Both the position numbers and the translations under genes were made by a program. Shown piece after piece: positions 36,441 to 46,201 of a DNA stretch of 64,000 nucleotides. Position 1 is the first letter of the stretch; each line of letters begins with the position of its first letter. Source of the DNA: Bacteroidota bacterium (lineage in GTDB: Bacteria; Bacteroidota; Bacteroidia; Sphingobacteriales; Sphingobacteriaceae); contig JAMFRP010000002.1 in NCBI GenBank assembly GCA_026224775.1, positions 124,001-188,000 on the forward strand, in the 5' to 3' direction. The notes below the pieces were generated by a model. It was given only the letters and a program-made list of their open reading frames with translations. It did not search any database and had not been told where the DNA came from.

Positions 36441-36479
36441 AATTAAAAAGCGAATCCACCCTTATAAAAGGTGGATCGC
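36441..36479 (-). terminator. Terminator of the trehalase-GH13 operon
   Basis: Read on the minus strand, stem GCGATCCACC / GGTGGATTCGC with one bulge (36450-36460 with 36470-36479) is followed by CTTTTTAATT. It lies 64 bp after the stop of the GH13 gene at 36543. Confidence 0.75.
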
Positions 36480-36542
36480 ATTAGAGTAACACCCTTATTT
36501 TCAATAAAGATCATCGGTTTATTTATGATCTGATCTTTAATA

Positions 36543-38330
36543 CTATTGAATTTTAAGTACCACAGCCTGGTAGGGCTTTAGTGTAATTTGTTTTCTGGCA
36601 ATTGCTAATGATCCATCCGAATAATTATTGATCATTTGTTTACTTCCTTTTACATTAAATCCAATATTCACAGTCGAAATATGTTGGTGGAAGTTTAGTA
36701 AAATCAGATATTTATGATGATTCAATGTCCTGGTATAAGCATAAATATCAGGATTAGCTTTGTCGATCAGATCATATCTGCCATATACGAACGTGAGGTC
36801 GCTTTTTCTAAGCCTGATGATTCGTTTAAAGTAGTTTAATACCGAATTGCTATTCTTTTCTTCCGCCTCCACGTTAATGCTAGTGTAATTAGGGTTAACC
36901 TTTATCCATGGCTTACCTGTGGTAAATCCGGCATTTTCAGAACTATTCCATTGGAAAGGTGTACGGCTGTTATCGCGGGCCGATATTTTTTGAGCTTCTA
37001 TAAATTCATTCAGATCGCCACCATTGTTTTTAACCTGTTTATACATATTAATGGATTCGATATCACGATAATCCTCAATCTTATCAAATTTAATGTTACT
37101 CATGCCCAGCTCATCACCAAAATAATAGTACGGCGTAGCACGCATGGTCATTAAAAATGTGGTCAGCATTTTGGATGATAGCTCACGGTATTCCGGTGCA
37201 TCATTACCCCAACGCGTAACCATGCGTGGCTGGTCATGGTTGCCCAGGTATATGGTACCCCAACCTTTGTATTCAAAAATGCTATCCCATTTGGAGTATA
37301 TCTGTTTAAACTTAATTAAACTGTAACCGTGTGGGTCCATCTTTTTAAACCTGTTGGGTATATAACCTAAGTTCACGCCCTCAAAGTGGTACAGCATATT
37401 TAACTCATGCCTGTCGGCATCTACAAATTTGTGTGCTGTGGCAGCAGTAACGCCAGCTCCTTCGGCAACACTCATTACGTTATATTTACTGAGTACCTGG
37501 ACGTTCATCTCCTTTAAGTAGTCGTGCAAATGCGGGCCGCTTGCCATGTACTGATCCCAGCCGCCATTGTAGTTTTCATTCAGATCCTTTTTAGTGATAA
37601 CCGGGAAGCTTGTATCCTTTGCAATAAACGGTATCACATCCATACGGAAGCCATCCACACCTTTATCCAGCCAAAACCTCATCAAGCTGTAAACTTCTTG
37701 CCTTACTTTAGGGTTTTCCCAATTTAAGTCCGGTTGTTTATAGCTGAAATAGTGCAGGTAGTAAGCGTTTGTCAGCGAATCATATCTCCAGCCGCTGCCA
37801 TCTACCTCAAATGCTCCCGGCCTGAATGGCGGCTTACCTTTTTCGGCAGGCCACCAGTGATAATAATCACGGTATGGGTTTGTGCGTGAGCTGCGGCTTT
37901 GTTTAAACCACTCGTGCTCATCGCTGGTATGATTAACCACCAGATCGAGCACCAATTTAATCCCTCTTTCGTGTAGTCCTTTTAATAGGGCATCAAAATC
38001 ATCCATCGTTCCGAATTCCTTCATTACCGAACGGTAATCACTAATATCGTAACCGTTATCCGCGTTTGGTGAACCGTACATCGGGTTGAGCCATATCACA
38101 TCAACACCTAAGCTTTTAATATAATCCAATTTTGATATAATGCCTTTTAAATCGCCAATACCATCGTTATTACTATCCTTAAAACTGCGGGGATATATTT
38201 GGTAAACAACGGCTTCTTTCCACCATTTACGGTTATTATTGGTTACAACCTGCGTTTGCGCATTACTGCTATTTACCAAAAAGCAACACAGCAATAAGGC
38301 GGTTAACAAGCAGGATAATCTTTTTCTCAT
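36543..38330 (-). CDS. Secreted GH13 alpha-glucosidase/oligo-glucosidase (copy 1)
   Basis: 595 residues with signal peptide (LLLCCFLVNSSNAQ). The GH13 barrel starts WWKEAVVYQIYPRSFKDS (about 36-52). Catalytic set: nucleophile D231 (GFRMDVIP), acid/base E290 (SVAEGAG) and transition-state D366 (GNHDQPR). The domain order matches oligo-1,6-glucosidase/alpha-glucosidase enzymes. Last of three leftward genes (trehalase, GH13, GH13) with a 34-bp gap to its paralogue. It likely releases glucose from alpha-glucosides in the periplasm. Confidence 0.93.
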   Translation of the reverse strand: MRKRLSCLLTALLLCCFLVNSSNAQTQVVTNNNRKWWKEAVVYQIYPRSFKDSNNDGIGDLKGIISKLDYIKSLGVDVIWLNPMYGSPNADNGYDISDYRSVMKEFGTMDDFDALLKGLHERGIKLVLDLVVNHTSDEHEWFKQSRSSRTNPYRDYYHWWPAEKGKPPFRPGAFEVDGSGWRYDSLTNAYYLHYFSYKQPDLNWENPKVRQEVYSLMRFWLDKGVDGFRMDVIPFIAKDTSFPVITKKDLNENYNGGWDQYMASGPHLHDYLKEMNVQVLSKYNVMSVAEGAGVTAATAHKFVDADRHELNMLYHFEGVNLGYIPNRFKKMDPHGYSLIKFKQIYSKWDSIFEYKGWGTIYLGNHDQPRMVTRWGNDAPEYRELSSKMLTTFLMTMRATPYYYFGDELGMSNIKFDKIEDYRDIESINMYKQVKNNGGDLNEFIEAQKISARDNSRTPFQWNSSENAGFTTGKPWIKVNPNYTSINVEAEEKNSNSVLNYFKRIIRLRKSDLTFVYGRYDLIDKANPDIYAYTRTLNHHKYLILLNFHQHISTVNIGFNVKGSKQMINNYSDGSLAIARKQITLKPYQAVVLKIQ

Positions 38331-38364
38331 AATAAGATTTTGGTATGGTACTATAATTTGGTTA

Positions 38365-40095
38365 TTAATTCAATTGATAAACAATAGCCTCATAAGGCCT
38401 TAAATGGTTTTGATTGATTGGCGTGCTATAGTTTTGTATTAAAACCTTTGCTTTTGATAAATCAATACCGCTTGTTACGGTTGCATCTTTGGCAGTAAAG
38501 TTTAACAACACTAGCATTTTTTTACCGTCAAGTTCGCGGGTATAGGCATATACATTGGGATTATCCGCATCTACCAAATTATACTTACCGTAAATCAATA
38601 CCAGGTTATTCTTACGTAAGGAAACTATCTTACGGAAGTAATTCAGACAGCTATTCGGGTTCTTATCTTCGTCGGCAGCATTTATGGTGGTGTAGTTGGG
38701 GTTAACCTTTATCCAAGGCGACCCCATGGTAAAGCCTGCATTTTCTGAACTATCCCATTGGAATGGAGTTCGACTGTTATCGCGCGATCTTACTCTTAGC
38801 TCTTGCATGTAGTGTTGCACATCGCCGCCGGTATTAACTACATGTTTATACCCGTTTAATGCTGCAACATCGCGGTAATCCTTAATATCCGTAAACCCTA
38901 TATTGGTCATTCCCAATTCATCACCGTTGTAATAATACGGCGTGCCGCGCATGGTCATTAGAAATGTTGTCAGCATTTTGGATGACAAGTTCCTAAATTC
39001 AGGATTATCGTTCCCAAAATTGCTTACCATCCGGGGATTATCATGATTGGCCATAAAGATTGCCAACCAGCCTTTATCTTCAAAAGCGTTGTCCCATTTG
39101 GTGTAAACCTGCTTCAAATCCAGCAATGTATAACCGCCGGGTTTATTGGTAATATCTACACCTTCAAAATGGTAAGCCATATCCAGTTCATGGCGATCTG
39201 CATCGACCAGGTTATGGGCATCTTCGAGGGTACTGCCGGCACCTTCAGCAACCGTCATAATATCGTATTTGCTGAATACATTGGCATTCATTGATTTTAT
39301 ATAGTCATGCAAGTGAGGCCCCATACCATAATATTTATTGATATTTTTTTCATATTCCGGAGGAAACGCCGGAAACGTGGTATCCTTAGCAACATATTGA
39401 AAAGCATCCATACGGAAACCATCAATACCTTTATCCAGCCAAAACTTCATAATATCATCAACCACAGTGCGCACTTTTGGGTTCTCCCAATTTAAATCGG
39501 GTTGTTTACGCGAGAAATAGTGCAGGTAATAAGAATTGGTTAATGAATCGTATTTCCAGGCATCACTGTTTACATCAAAAAAGCTATAACGTGGGGTTGG
39601 TTTACCTTTTTCGGCAGGCCACCAATGGTAATAATCGCGATATGGGTTTGTGCGCGAACTACGGCTTTGTTTAAACCATTCATGCTCGTCACTCGAGTGA
39701 TTTACTACCAGATCCATCACCAGTTTGATATGCCTGTCATGCAGGCCTTTAAGCAATGCATCAAAATCAGCCATGGTGCCGAAAACATCCATAATGTTCC
39801 TGTAATCACTGATGTCGTAGCCGTTATCATCATTAGGTGAACTGTAAATTGGGTTAAGCCACACTACAGTAACACCCAGGCTTTTTATATAGTCGAGTTT
39901 AGATATGATGCCCTTTAAATCGCCAATACCATCATTGTTACTATCCTTAAAGCTGCGCGGATAAATTTGATAAACCACCGCTTCTTTCCACCATTTACGG
40001 TTAATGGTGTCGGTATGCGACTGAACGGCCTGGGCAAAGGTCATTTTGCAACAGATAAGGGAAAGTATAATAAAAATGGGTACTGATTTTTTCAT
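38365..40095 (-). CDS. Secreted GH13 alpha-glucosidase/oligo-glucosidase (copy 2)
   Basis: 576 residues with signal peptide (FIILSLICCKMTFAQ). Catalytic D230 (GFRMDAFQY), E284 (TVAEGAG) and D352 (ANHDNPR). It shares long identical runs with copy 1 across the first 160 residues, so the two arose by tandem duplication. They differ next to the nucleophile (AFQY against VIPF) and in the loop after it (FPPEYEKN against ITKKDLNE), which suggests separate substrate preference. It lies 11 bp after the trehalase gene. Confidence 0.93.
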   Translation of the reverse strand: MKKSVPIFIILSLICCKMTFAQAVQSHTDTINRKWWKEAVVYQIYPRSFKDSNNDGIGDLKGIISKLDYIKSLGVTVVWLNPIYSSPNDDNGYDISDYRNIMDVFGTMADFDALLKGLHDRHIKLVMDLVVNHSSDEHEWFKQSRSSRTNPYRDYYHWWPAEKGKPTPRYSFFDVNSDAWKYDSLTNSYYLHYFSRKQPDLNWENPKVRTVVDDIMKFWLDKGIDGFRMDAFQYVAKDTTFPAFPPEYEKNINKYYGMGPHLHDYIKSMNANVFSKYDIMTVAEGAGSTLEDAHNLVDADRHELDMAYHFEGVDITNKPGGYTLLDLKQVYTKWDNAFEDKGWLAIFMANHDNPRMVSNFGNDNPEFRNLSSKMLTTFLMTMRGTPYYYNGDELGMTNIGFTDIKDYRDVAALNGYKHVVNTGGDVQHYMQELRVRSRDNSRTPFQWDSSENAGFTMGSPWIKVNPNYTTINAADEDKNPNSCLNYFRKIVSLRKNNLVLIYGKYNLVDADNPNVYAYTRELDGKKMLVLLNFTAKDATVTSGIDLSKAKVLIQNYSTPINQNHLRPYEAIVYQLN

Positions 40096-40106
40096 TGACT
40101 AGGCAA

Positions 40107-41699
40107 TTAATTTGATGGGGTTAAGTGTAAGTTGACTGCAGGTTGCTGATAATGATCAAGCAGATTAAGTAATACGCCGTTCGTCCAGCCGAAACCATCC
40201 TGCAAAGGGTATTCGCCACCACCGGCTTTTATATTGGTATCAACCACGTTATATTTTTCCATTAATTTACCGGTGGAGTTAAACACATCAACATTGGTTT
40301 TCATCCAATGTTGGGCAATGGTAGTGGCCAGAGCTTTCTTATGGTAATTGTTTAATCCTTTTATCGCCATGTATTGCAAAGGTGCCCAGGCATTGGGGCT
40401 ATCCCATTGCTGACCCGAACGATTTATAGTGGTAACCAGACCGCCAGGTTTTAAAAACTTTGCTTTTAATACGGCTGTTTCCATATCAGCCTGTTGCGGC
40501 GTAGCAATCTCAAACTCCAGCGGGAACACACCGGCCAATGTTAAGTTTGATGTTGTGTGTTTAAGTTTCCAATCGTAATCCATAAACCAGCCTTTGCTTT
40601 CGCTCCAACAATATTTTAATATGGCTTTTTTGCGTGCGAGTGCTTTATTATGATATAGCAAATACTCCCGGCTATTGCCTTGTAATTGGTAGGATTTAGC
40701 GATGGTCAACTCTAAATGATATAACAAACAATTCAAATCCACTGGTATAATATCTGTTGTACGGATAGATTCCAGCTTACCGCTTTCATCAAACCAGCGG
40801 GTACTGAAATCCCAACCTGATTCAGCCGCTGCGCGGATATTACGGTAGAAATCACCGGGTGCTTGTTTAGTTAATTTATCAGCATCTACATCTTTTTTGA
40901 AGGATTCTTCGCGGGGCAGATTTGATTCATCCCAATATCGGTTCAATATCTCGCCACCGGGCATTTTAACTGAATTGAAAGCCGCCTGCCCGACTTGCAG
41001 ACTATCGGCACCACGCATCCAGAATTTATATTCTTTAATCAGTTCGGGTTGGTATTTGGTAAGCACCACGTTGCCATCATCCTTAGCCAATAATTCCACC
41101 ATCATGGCGAAGAATGGCGGTTGCGAGCGGGTTAAATAATAGGTGCGGGTACCGTTGGGTATAAAACCGAACTTGTCTATTAGGTAAGCAAAGTTATTGA
41201 TCAAGCCTTGAATTAATGCTGTTTTATGGCTTTCTTGCAATCCAAGCATGGTGAAATAGGAATCCCAATAATATATCTCACGGAATCGGCCGCCAGGAAT
41301 TATAAAATCATAAGGTAATGGCAACAACGACGAATACTTTGGTGCCGTATCTCCCTTACGCGATAATATCTGCCACAAGGTATCGATGTGCTTGCGAATG
41401 CCCGCTGAAATATCTGTTTTGAACGAATTACTTGGTGGTGCCGGAATTGCGAAATTATTACTCACAAATTGTTTCAGATCAAAACCGGGTTTATCTTTTT
41501 GATCATTGTAGTCTTTTACAATTAAATCCGGGTTACGGTTCGGGTTGGCATCTACAAAGGTTTTACTGTCCGGAAATATATTAGATAACTGTACAGCCTC
41601 GAACAAGCCGGGAAACAATTGCCTTGGCGTAGCAATTTGCGCGGAAACAAAACTACAGACACAAAATAATTGCAAGAATAGAAAATACTTTTTTATCAT
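40107..41699 (-). CDS. treA: Periplasmic trehalase, GH37
   Basis: 530 residues with signal peptide (FVSAQ). Trehalase signature 1 is at 135-148 (PGGRFREIYYWDSY) and signature 2 near 430 (QWDSPNAWAPLQ). The inverting enzyme hydrolyses alpha,alpha-trehalose to two glucose. It is the first gene of the trehalase-GH13-GH13 operon; the 787-bp region upstream contains both shared motifs. This gene gives the best clue that trehalose is a substrate of the locus. Confidence 0.95.
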   Translation of the reverse strand: MIKKYFLFLQLFCVCSFVSAQIATPRQLFPGLFEAVQLSNIFPDSKTFVDANPNRNPDLIVKDYNDQKDKPGFDLKQFVSNNFAIPAPPSNSFKTDISAGIRKHIDTLWQILSRKGDTAPKYSSLLPLPYDFIIPGGRFREIYYWDSYFTMLGLQESHKTALIQGLINNFAYLIDKFGFIPNGTRTYYLTRSQPPFFAMMVELLAKDDGNVVLTKYQPELIKEYKFWMRGADSLQVGQAAFNSVKMPGGEILNRYWDESNLPREESFKKDVDADKLTKQAPGDFYRNIRAAAESGWDFSTRWFDESGKLESIRTTDIIPVDLNCLLYHLELTIAKSYQLQGNSREYLLYHNKALARKKAILKYCWSESKGWFMDYDWKLKHTTSNLTLAGVFPLEFEIATPQQADMETAVLKAKFLKPGGLVTTINRSGQQWDSPNAWAPLQYMAIKGLNNYHKKALATTIAQHWMKTNVDVFNSTGKLMEKYNVVDTNIKAGGGEYPLQDGFGWTNGVLLNLLDHYQQPAVNLHLTPSN

Positions 41700-41853
41700 A
41701 TAGAAACGCTAATGGGCTATGGCTGTATCAACAAACTTCTTTTACTATAAAACGTCACAGGAATCCACGAGTTTGCTCTACTGTAATATTTTCAATTTCA
41801 AATGAAAACTTACAGCCTTGCCTTGGTCGCTTGTTCGTTCTGTATATTATTAA

Positions 41854-41870
41854 TTGGTTTATAATAAGCT
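41854..41870 (-). promoter_or_regulatory. Shared PUL motif copy 3 (TTGGTTTATAATAAGCT)
   Basis: Same TTGGTTTATAA core with AGCT two bases further along; 155 bp upstream of the trehalase start and 17 bp from the shared 20-bp box. Confidence 0.5.
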
Positions 41871-41886
41871 TGTATGTGATACCTTG

Positions 41887-41906
41887 CTCGTACAAAGTAA
41901 TAAGTA
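41887..41906 (-). promoter_or_regulatory. Shared 20-bp box upstream of trehalase
   Basis: CTCGTACAAAGTAATAAGTA, 17 of 20 identical to 34323-34342. On the transcribed strand it reads TTACTTTG, and a TTG occurs 20 nt upstream of that, so it fits a Bacteroidota -33/-7 promoter. Confidence 0.5.
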
Positions 41907-42486
41907 CCATACACCATTAACAATTTATATAATGAAAATATAATGAAAAAACTATCTTAAAAAACCTAATGACCTGATAATAAAATATTAAGAAAAATGA
42001 AATACGTTTCATATATAACTTTTATTCGGGGGTATTTTAATAATATCTCAACAAATAGTCTTTCTTAATCGTTTTTTAATGTTTTGGGAGACTTAAAACA
42101 TTTCAGCTTAAATAACACTGACAACCAGCTGGTTATCATCAAAATTGACTTTCACACGGGATAGAATGTTTAAATGCCGATATTCTCCTTAAATCTTCTA
42201 TAAATAGATTCGAGAATTGTGCCGTAGGGTTACAAAAACATCATTCCAGAACCTTTAGATCATACTATTCTCTTACATGCAGAAGCAATTTAGTGATACA
42301 TCTTACACAAATACATGAACTTGGAACACGGAATCATGTGGTCAAGCCTCCCGGAATATCCATATTTTCTCTTGTTTCACAGGATACTTTGGGGATTAGG
42401 GCTGATTTTCCCCCCAATAATATCCATCAAACATTGCAAATTGTTTTCTGTGTGGCAACCTTGTGCATTTAACACGCTTTCTTCGG

Positions 42487-44142
42487 TTACCTAAATATCC
42501 AGAAAAGTATTCCCATAATTAACAATAGCAGTATCGATAAAAATTTATAGTTGGCCAACCCAGGCCATCCAGTTCCTTGCAAGGGCTCCCATGGCGATTT
42601 CCAATATAGGCGGGCACTTTCCTGAGTATGCTGTACTGGGAACAGATAGGATAGTGTTACCTGCATCACAAAGCAAATGCAGAATAAGTAAAACGCCATC
42701 ATCATAAATGGCACGCTGCCAATAATTGATGCCGGCTGAACTTTGCTTATGGTAAATACCACTACCCCTATTGCAGAGCCTACCCACAAAGTATATTTTG
42801 CCGATACAGCCGAGGCCTTCTTCCAAAACACACCAAGTAAAAACACACAGGTAATTGGCGGCGCTATGTGGGCAATAATATCATTTAATCCATCAAAAAT
42901 ACTCCCGTAATTGTTCAGCAAGGGTAATAATGCCAGAGATACAATTAATGAAATGCCTGCAGCTATCTTACCAACCCTAACCAAACTTTCATCTTTTGCT
43001 GTGGGTTTATATCTTTTATAAAGATCATAGCTAACAATAGTCGAAATGGAATTGAGCGCGCCTGATATCTGACTCATTAAACCTGAAAGCAAGGCAGCTA
43101 CTAATATGCCTACTAACCCTTGTGGTATAAGCTGTGTGATCATTAAAGTGTAAATGCCTTTACTGTTGGTTACCTCCTTGCCATCCTGCATACTTTTCAG
43201 GGCTGATATATCCAGATGGCCACTTTGTGCAAGCGCATAGGCGAATAAACCCGGCATAACAAAAATAAACACCGGTAATATTTTAATAAAGCCGCAAAAC
43301 AGCGGGCCTACGCGTGCATTATTTTCATCCCTGGCACCAAGCACACGTTGTACTATGGTTTGATCGGCACACCAATACCAAATGCCTAACACCGGATAAC
43401 CTAAAAAAACCGCGTACCAGGGCATACCGCTTGAATCGCCTGACGGGCGCATCATGGACAATTTACTCATTTGATGCGTTTGCTGCAGGATATTTACCAT
43501 TGGCTGCCAGCCGCCCATTTTATGGTAAGCCGCAAAACTCATGATAATAGCGCCCCCTAAAAGCACAATCGTTTGTATCGACTCGGTAACTACTACCGCA
43601 GTTAACCCACCAACAATGGTGTAGATTGTAGTGATTACCGAGATGGTAATAACACTGGTGTACATATTGACACCGAATAACGTGTGTAACACAATACCCC
43701 CAGCCAATAATGAAAATGCTATGTGAATAATTACAGCTGATACTACCGACACTATTGCCAACCAATCCCTGCTTGCCCGATCGTATCTTTTTTCGAGAAA
43801 ATCAGGTAAGGTTGATACGCCCGACCTAATATAAAATGGTGCGAAAAATAATGCTAAAAGTACCAGTGTAAATGCAGCCATCCATTCAAAATCGCCGTTA
43901 AGCAATCCTGTATCAAAACCGCTTTGCGCAAGGCTTACTAAATGAACGCAGGAAATATTGGTAGCAAATAGTGCCAAACCAATCATGGGCCAGCGTAATT
44001 TTTTACCGGCCAGAAAGTATTCGCCGGCCACATTTTTATTATCACGGGTTTTGCGCTGATGCCGGATACCTGACCATAAGCCTGTGATAAAAATAGCAGC
44101 TATGTACAGGCCGCTGATAATAAGGTCGGGAATATCTATCAT
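42487..44142 (-). CDS. Sodium:solute symporter (SSS family)
   Basis: 551 residues with about 13-14 membrane segments. Typical SSS features: GEYFLAGKKLRWPMIGLALFATNIS near the start, TLPDFLEKRYDRASRD, and a C-terminal WKSPWEPLQG tail. Related SGLT-like proteins import sugars with Na+. It lies 26 bp after the enolase-type dehydratase, as the last gene of the SDR-dehydratase-symporter operon. Import of L-fucose, L-fuconate or a similar compound is inferred from neighbours. Confidence 0.9.
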   Translation of the reverse strand: MIDIPDLIISGLYIAAIFITGLWSGIRHQRKTRDNKNVAGEYFLAGKKLRWPMIGLALFATNISCVHLVSLAQSGFDTGLLNGDFEWMAAFTLVLLALFFAPFYIRSGVSTLPDFLEKRYDRASRDWLAIVSVVSAVIIHIAFSLLAGGIVLHTLFGVNMYTSVITISVITTIYTIVGGLTAVVVTESIQTIVLLGGAIIMSFAAYHKMGGWQPMVNILQQTHQMSKLSMMRPSGDSSGMPWYAVFLGYPVLGIWYWCADQTIVQRVLGARDENNARVGPLFCGFIKILPVFIFVMPGLFAYALAQSGHLDISALKSMQDGKEVTNSKGIYTLMITQLIPQGLVGILVAALLSGLMSQISGALNSISTIVSYDLYKRYKPTAKDESLVRVGKIAAGISLIVSLALLPLLNNYGSIFDGLNDIIAHIAPPITCVFLLGVFWKKASAVSAKYTLWVGSAIGVVVFTISKVQPASIIGSVPFMMMAFYLFCICFVMQVTLSYLFPVQHTQESARLYWKSPWEPLQGTGWPGLANYKFLSILLLLIMGILFWIFR

Positions 44143-44168
44143 TTACTTAGGTTGGTAAAACAATTATA

Positions 44169-45404
44169 TTAATTATTATTTATGGCAACCAGGTCGCAAC
44201 TGCTACCCGGTTGCTGCGGTGTTTCATAAACCCCATTATGGATTTTTACCGGGTGAACAAAATGTTTTTGCAGATGCGGGATATGCTCTAAAAACAATGC
44301 TTCATGCCCCATAGCAATATGGTTAAATAATACTAAGTGTTGGTGCAGTTGCCCCATATCGCCCACATGCGGCACCACCGGGATACCGAATTTTTTGCAT
44401 AATAAACTAACGGTAATAAACTCGCTTACGCCGCCTACCCTTACAGCATCCACCTGTATAAACGATGCTGCACCGGTTTGCAAATAGTTTTTAAATACGA
44501 TCTTGTTTGGTACGTGCTCACCTAAAGCAAGTTTCACCGGTGTGATAGCATCGGCTAAAGTTTTATGGGCAAGCACATCATCCGGGTGAGTTGGCTCCTC
44601 GATCCAGTATGGGTTGATACTTTTTAGTTTATTGCATATCGAAATTGCTTGTGGTAAATTCCACTGCTGGTTGGCATCAAGCATAACTTTTACATTATTA
44701 CCCGCTACTTCGCGTACAATATGCGCACGACGGATGTCCCGCTCCGGATCTTCCGAACCAACTTTTAACTTCATAGCAGTAAAGCCTTCAGCTATGGCTA
44801 TTTTGCAGTTTTCCCTCACCTTTTCATCGGAATAGTTAAACCATCCTATCGAAGTATCATAACCAGGATAACCGCTTTGCAAAATATTTTGCCTTAAAAC
44901 AGCAGTTGGTTGCTGAGTTTTAAATATTTCTAATGCCTGCTTATGCGTTAGCTCATCTTCCAGGTAAGAAAGATCAAGCGTAGCTACAATTTGTTCGGGC
45001 GACAAATCTATCAACAGCTTCCATAGCGGAACGCCTCGCTTTTTAGCCCATAAATCGTAACAAGCATTAGTTACAGAGGCAAGGGCCAAATGTACCACTC
45101 CCTTATGCGGCCCAAGCCACCTAAACTGCTGATCGTTAGATAGTTGTTTAAATAAGTTGCCAAAGTTGGCCATGGTATCTTCAATATCCCTGCCTTTAAG
45201 TTTATCGGCATAATATTGTGCGGCCTTGCAAACCAAATCGTTACCCTCGCCTAAAGTAAAGGCAAAACCAACCCCAGTTAAGCCGCTATCATCTATTAAA
45301 CGGGTAACCGCATAAGAATATATCGGGTCGCGGTGTATGGCATCGCTGCCTGCGTTGCCATCAAGGGCATATCGCATATCATCAACTTTAACGCTCTTAA
45401 TCAT
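44169..45404 (-). CDS. L-fuconate dehydratase-like enolase-superfamily enzyme
   Basis: 411 residues from ATG 45404 (MIKSVKVDDMRY). The open frame extends to 45560, but that part overlaps the SDR gene and is not family-like. Features: NAGSDAIHRDPIYSYAVTRL, WLGPHKGVVHLALASVTNACYDLW, catalytic Lys pair in MKLKVGSE, metal ligands in VMLDANQQW, WIEEPTHPDD and LGEHVPNK, and the His base in PHVGDMGQLHQH. This set matches the L-fuconate dehydratase branch, which yields 2-keto-3-deoxy-L-fuconate. Related acid sugars cannot be excluded. Confidence 0.87.
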   Translation of the reverse strand: MIKSVKVDDMRYALDGNAGSDAIHRDPIYSYAVTRLIDDSGLTGVGFAFTLGEGNDLVCKAAQYYADKLKGRDIEDTMANFGNLFKQLSNDQQFRWLGPHKGVVHLALASVTNACYDLWAKKRGVPLWKLLIDLSPEQIVATLDLSYLEDELTHKQALEIFKTQQPTAVLRQNILQSGYPGYDTSIGWFNYSDEKVRENCKIAIAEGFTAMKLKVGSEDPERDIRRAHIVREVAGNNVKVMLDANQQWNLPQAISICNKLKSINPYWIEEPTHPDDVLAHKTLADAITPVKLALGEHVPNKIVFKNYLQTGAASFIQVDAVRVGGVSEFITVSLLCKKFGIPVVPHVGDMGQLHQHLVLFNHIAMGHEALFLEHIPHLQKHFVHPVKIHNGVYETPQQPGSSCDLVAINNN

Positions 45405-45421
45405 TTTTAACTTATATTTTC

Positions 45422-46201
45422 TTATACGGTTTGCTTTATTAACCTGCGATAACCCAGCTCTGCGCCCCCTGTAACCGGCAGTATGCAGCCTGTGATAAAC
45501 CTGGCATATTCCGATATCAGAAATATACAAGCTTCGGCCACTACATCTCCTTCGGGGCAATAGCCTAATGGATGTATCTCATCCAGGTATTTCTCAACTT
45601 GTTTCTGATCTGGTTGTTGTTTGCTCCAGGTATGCAGCATGGGTGTCCATACACCGGCAGGGGCAACTGCATTTACCCGTATGCCATAGTAAGCGTAATC
45701 AAGCGCCATTGATTTGGTGAGTGCGTTTATTGCGCCCTTAGTTGCGCTGTAAGCGGCATGAATTTCCTGGCCGATATCGCCTACCAAGCTTGTGGTATTT
45801 AAAATTGTTCCTTTAGATTTTTTCAATTCATCAATGCCAAATCGTACGGTATTATAAACACCTTTTACATTTACATTAAAAAGCCTGTCCCATTCTTCTT
45901 CGGAAGTATCATGTACCGCTTTTGACGGATTTGCTATGCCTGCATTATTATGTATTACATCTATCTGTCCGTATTTATTCACAGTTTCGGAAATTGCATT
46001 TTTTATGTCAGTGGCTGATGATACGTCAGCTCTGATAAAAAGGATATCGCCCGGTAGTTTAGCGGCAGCTTCTTCGATACTTTCAGTCGAATCCGATATA
46101 ATACTGAGCCTGGCGCCCGACTTATGATATAGCTTGGCGCATTCAAACCCAATACCTTCGGTACCTCCGGTTAAAAAGATTATTTTATTGCTTAATAACA
46201 T
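45422..46201 (-). CDS. SDR-family oxidoreductase (2-keto-3-deoxy-L-fuconate dehydrogenase-like role)
   Basis: 259 residues. A classical short-chain dehydrogenase: TGGTEGIGF (cofactor loop near 11-19), NNAGIA, the catalytic Ser in NTTSLVG and Y-x-x-x-K in YSATK, and the C-terminal GCILPVTGGAELGY. It is first in the operon, 17 bp before the dehydratase. In the oxidative L-fucose route an SDR oxidises the 2-keto-3-deoxy acid; the fit is by context, and the enzyme could instead oxidise the sugar itself. Confidence 0.87.
   Translation of the reverse strand: MLLSNKIIFLTGGTEGIGFECAKLYHKSGARLSIISDSTESIEEAAAKLPGDILFIRADVSSATDIKNAISETVNKYGQIDVIHNNAGIANPSKAVHDTSEEEWDRLFNVNVKGVYNTVRFGIDELKKSKGTILNTTSLVGDIGQEIHAAYSATKGAINALTKSMALDYAYYGIRVNAVAPAGVWTPMLHTWSKQQPDQKQVEKYLDEIHPLGYCPEGDVVAEACIFLISEYARFITGCILPVTGGAELGYRRLIKQTV

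Larger units (their letters stand above)
36177..36542. other. Gap between DUF6377 regulator and GH13 gene
   Basis: 366 bp. It contains motif copy 2 next to the regulator start and a terminator hairpin at 36441-36479 for the leftward GH13 operon. Nothing else recognised. Confidence 0.65.
41700..42486. other. Gap upstream of trehalase operon
   Basis: 787 bp without a supported gene. The first 210 bp hold the shared motifs at 41854 and 41887. The part from about 42000 to 42480 shows only short open frames and no recognisable remnant. It ends near the 3' end of the leftward symporter gene, where I see no convincing terminator. Confidence 0.6.

Noticed and set aside
45405..45560. N-terminal extension of the fuconate dehydratase-like gene
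   Set aside because: It overlaps the SDR coding sequence and has no resemblance to the family; ATG 45404 fits the enolase N-terminus and operon spacing.
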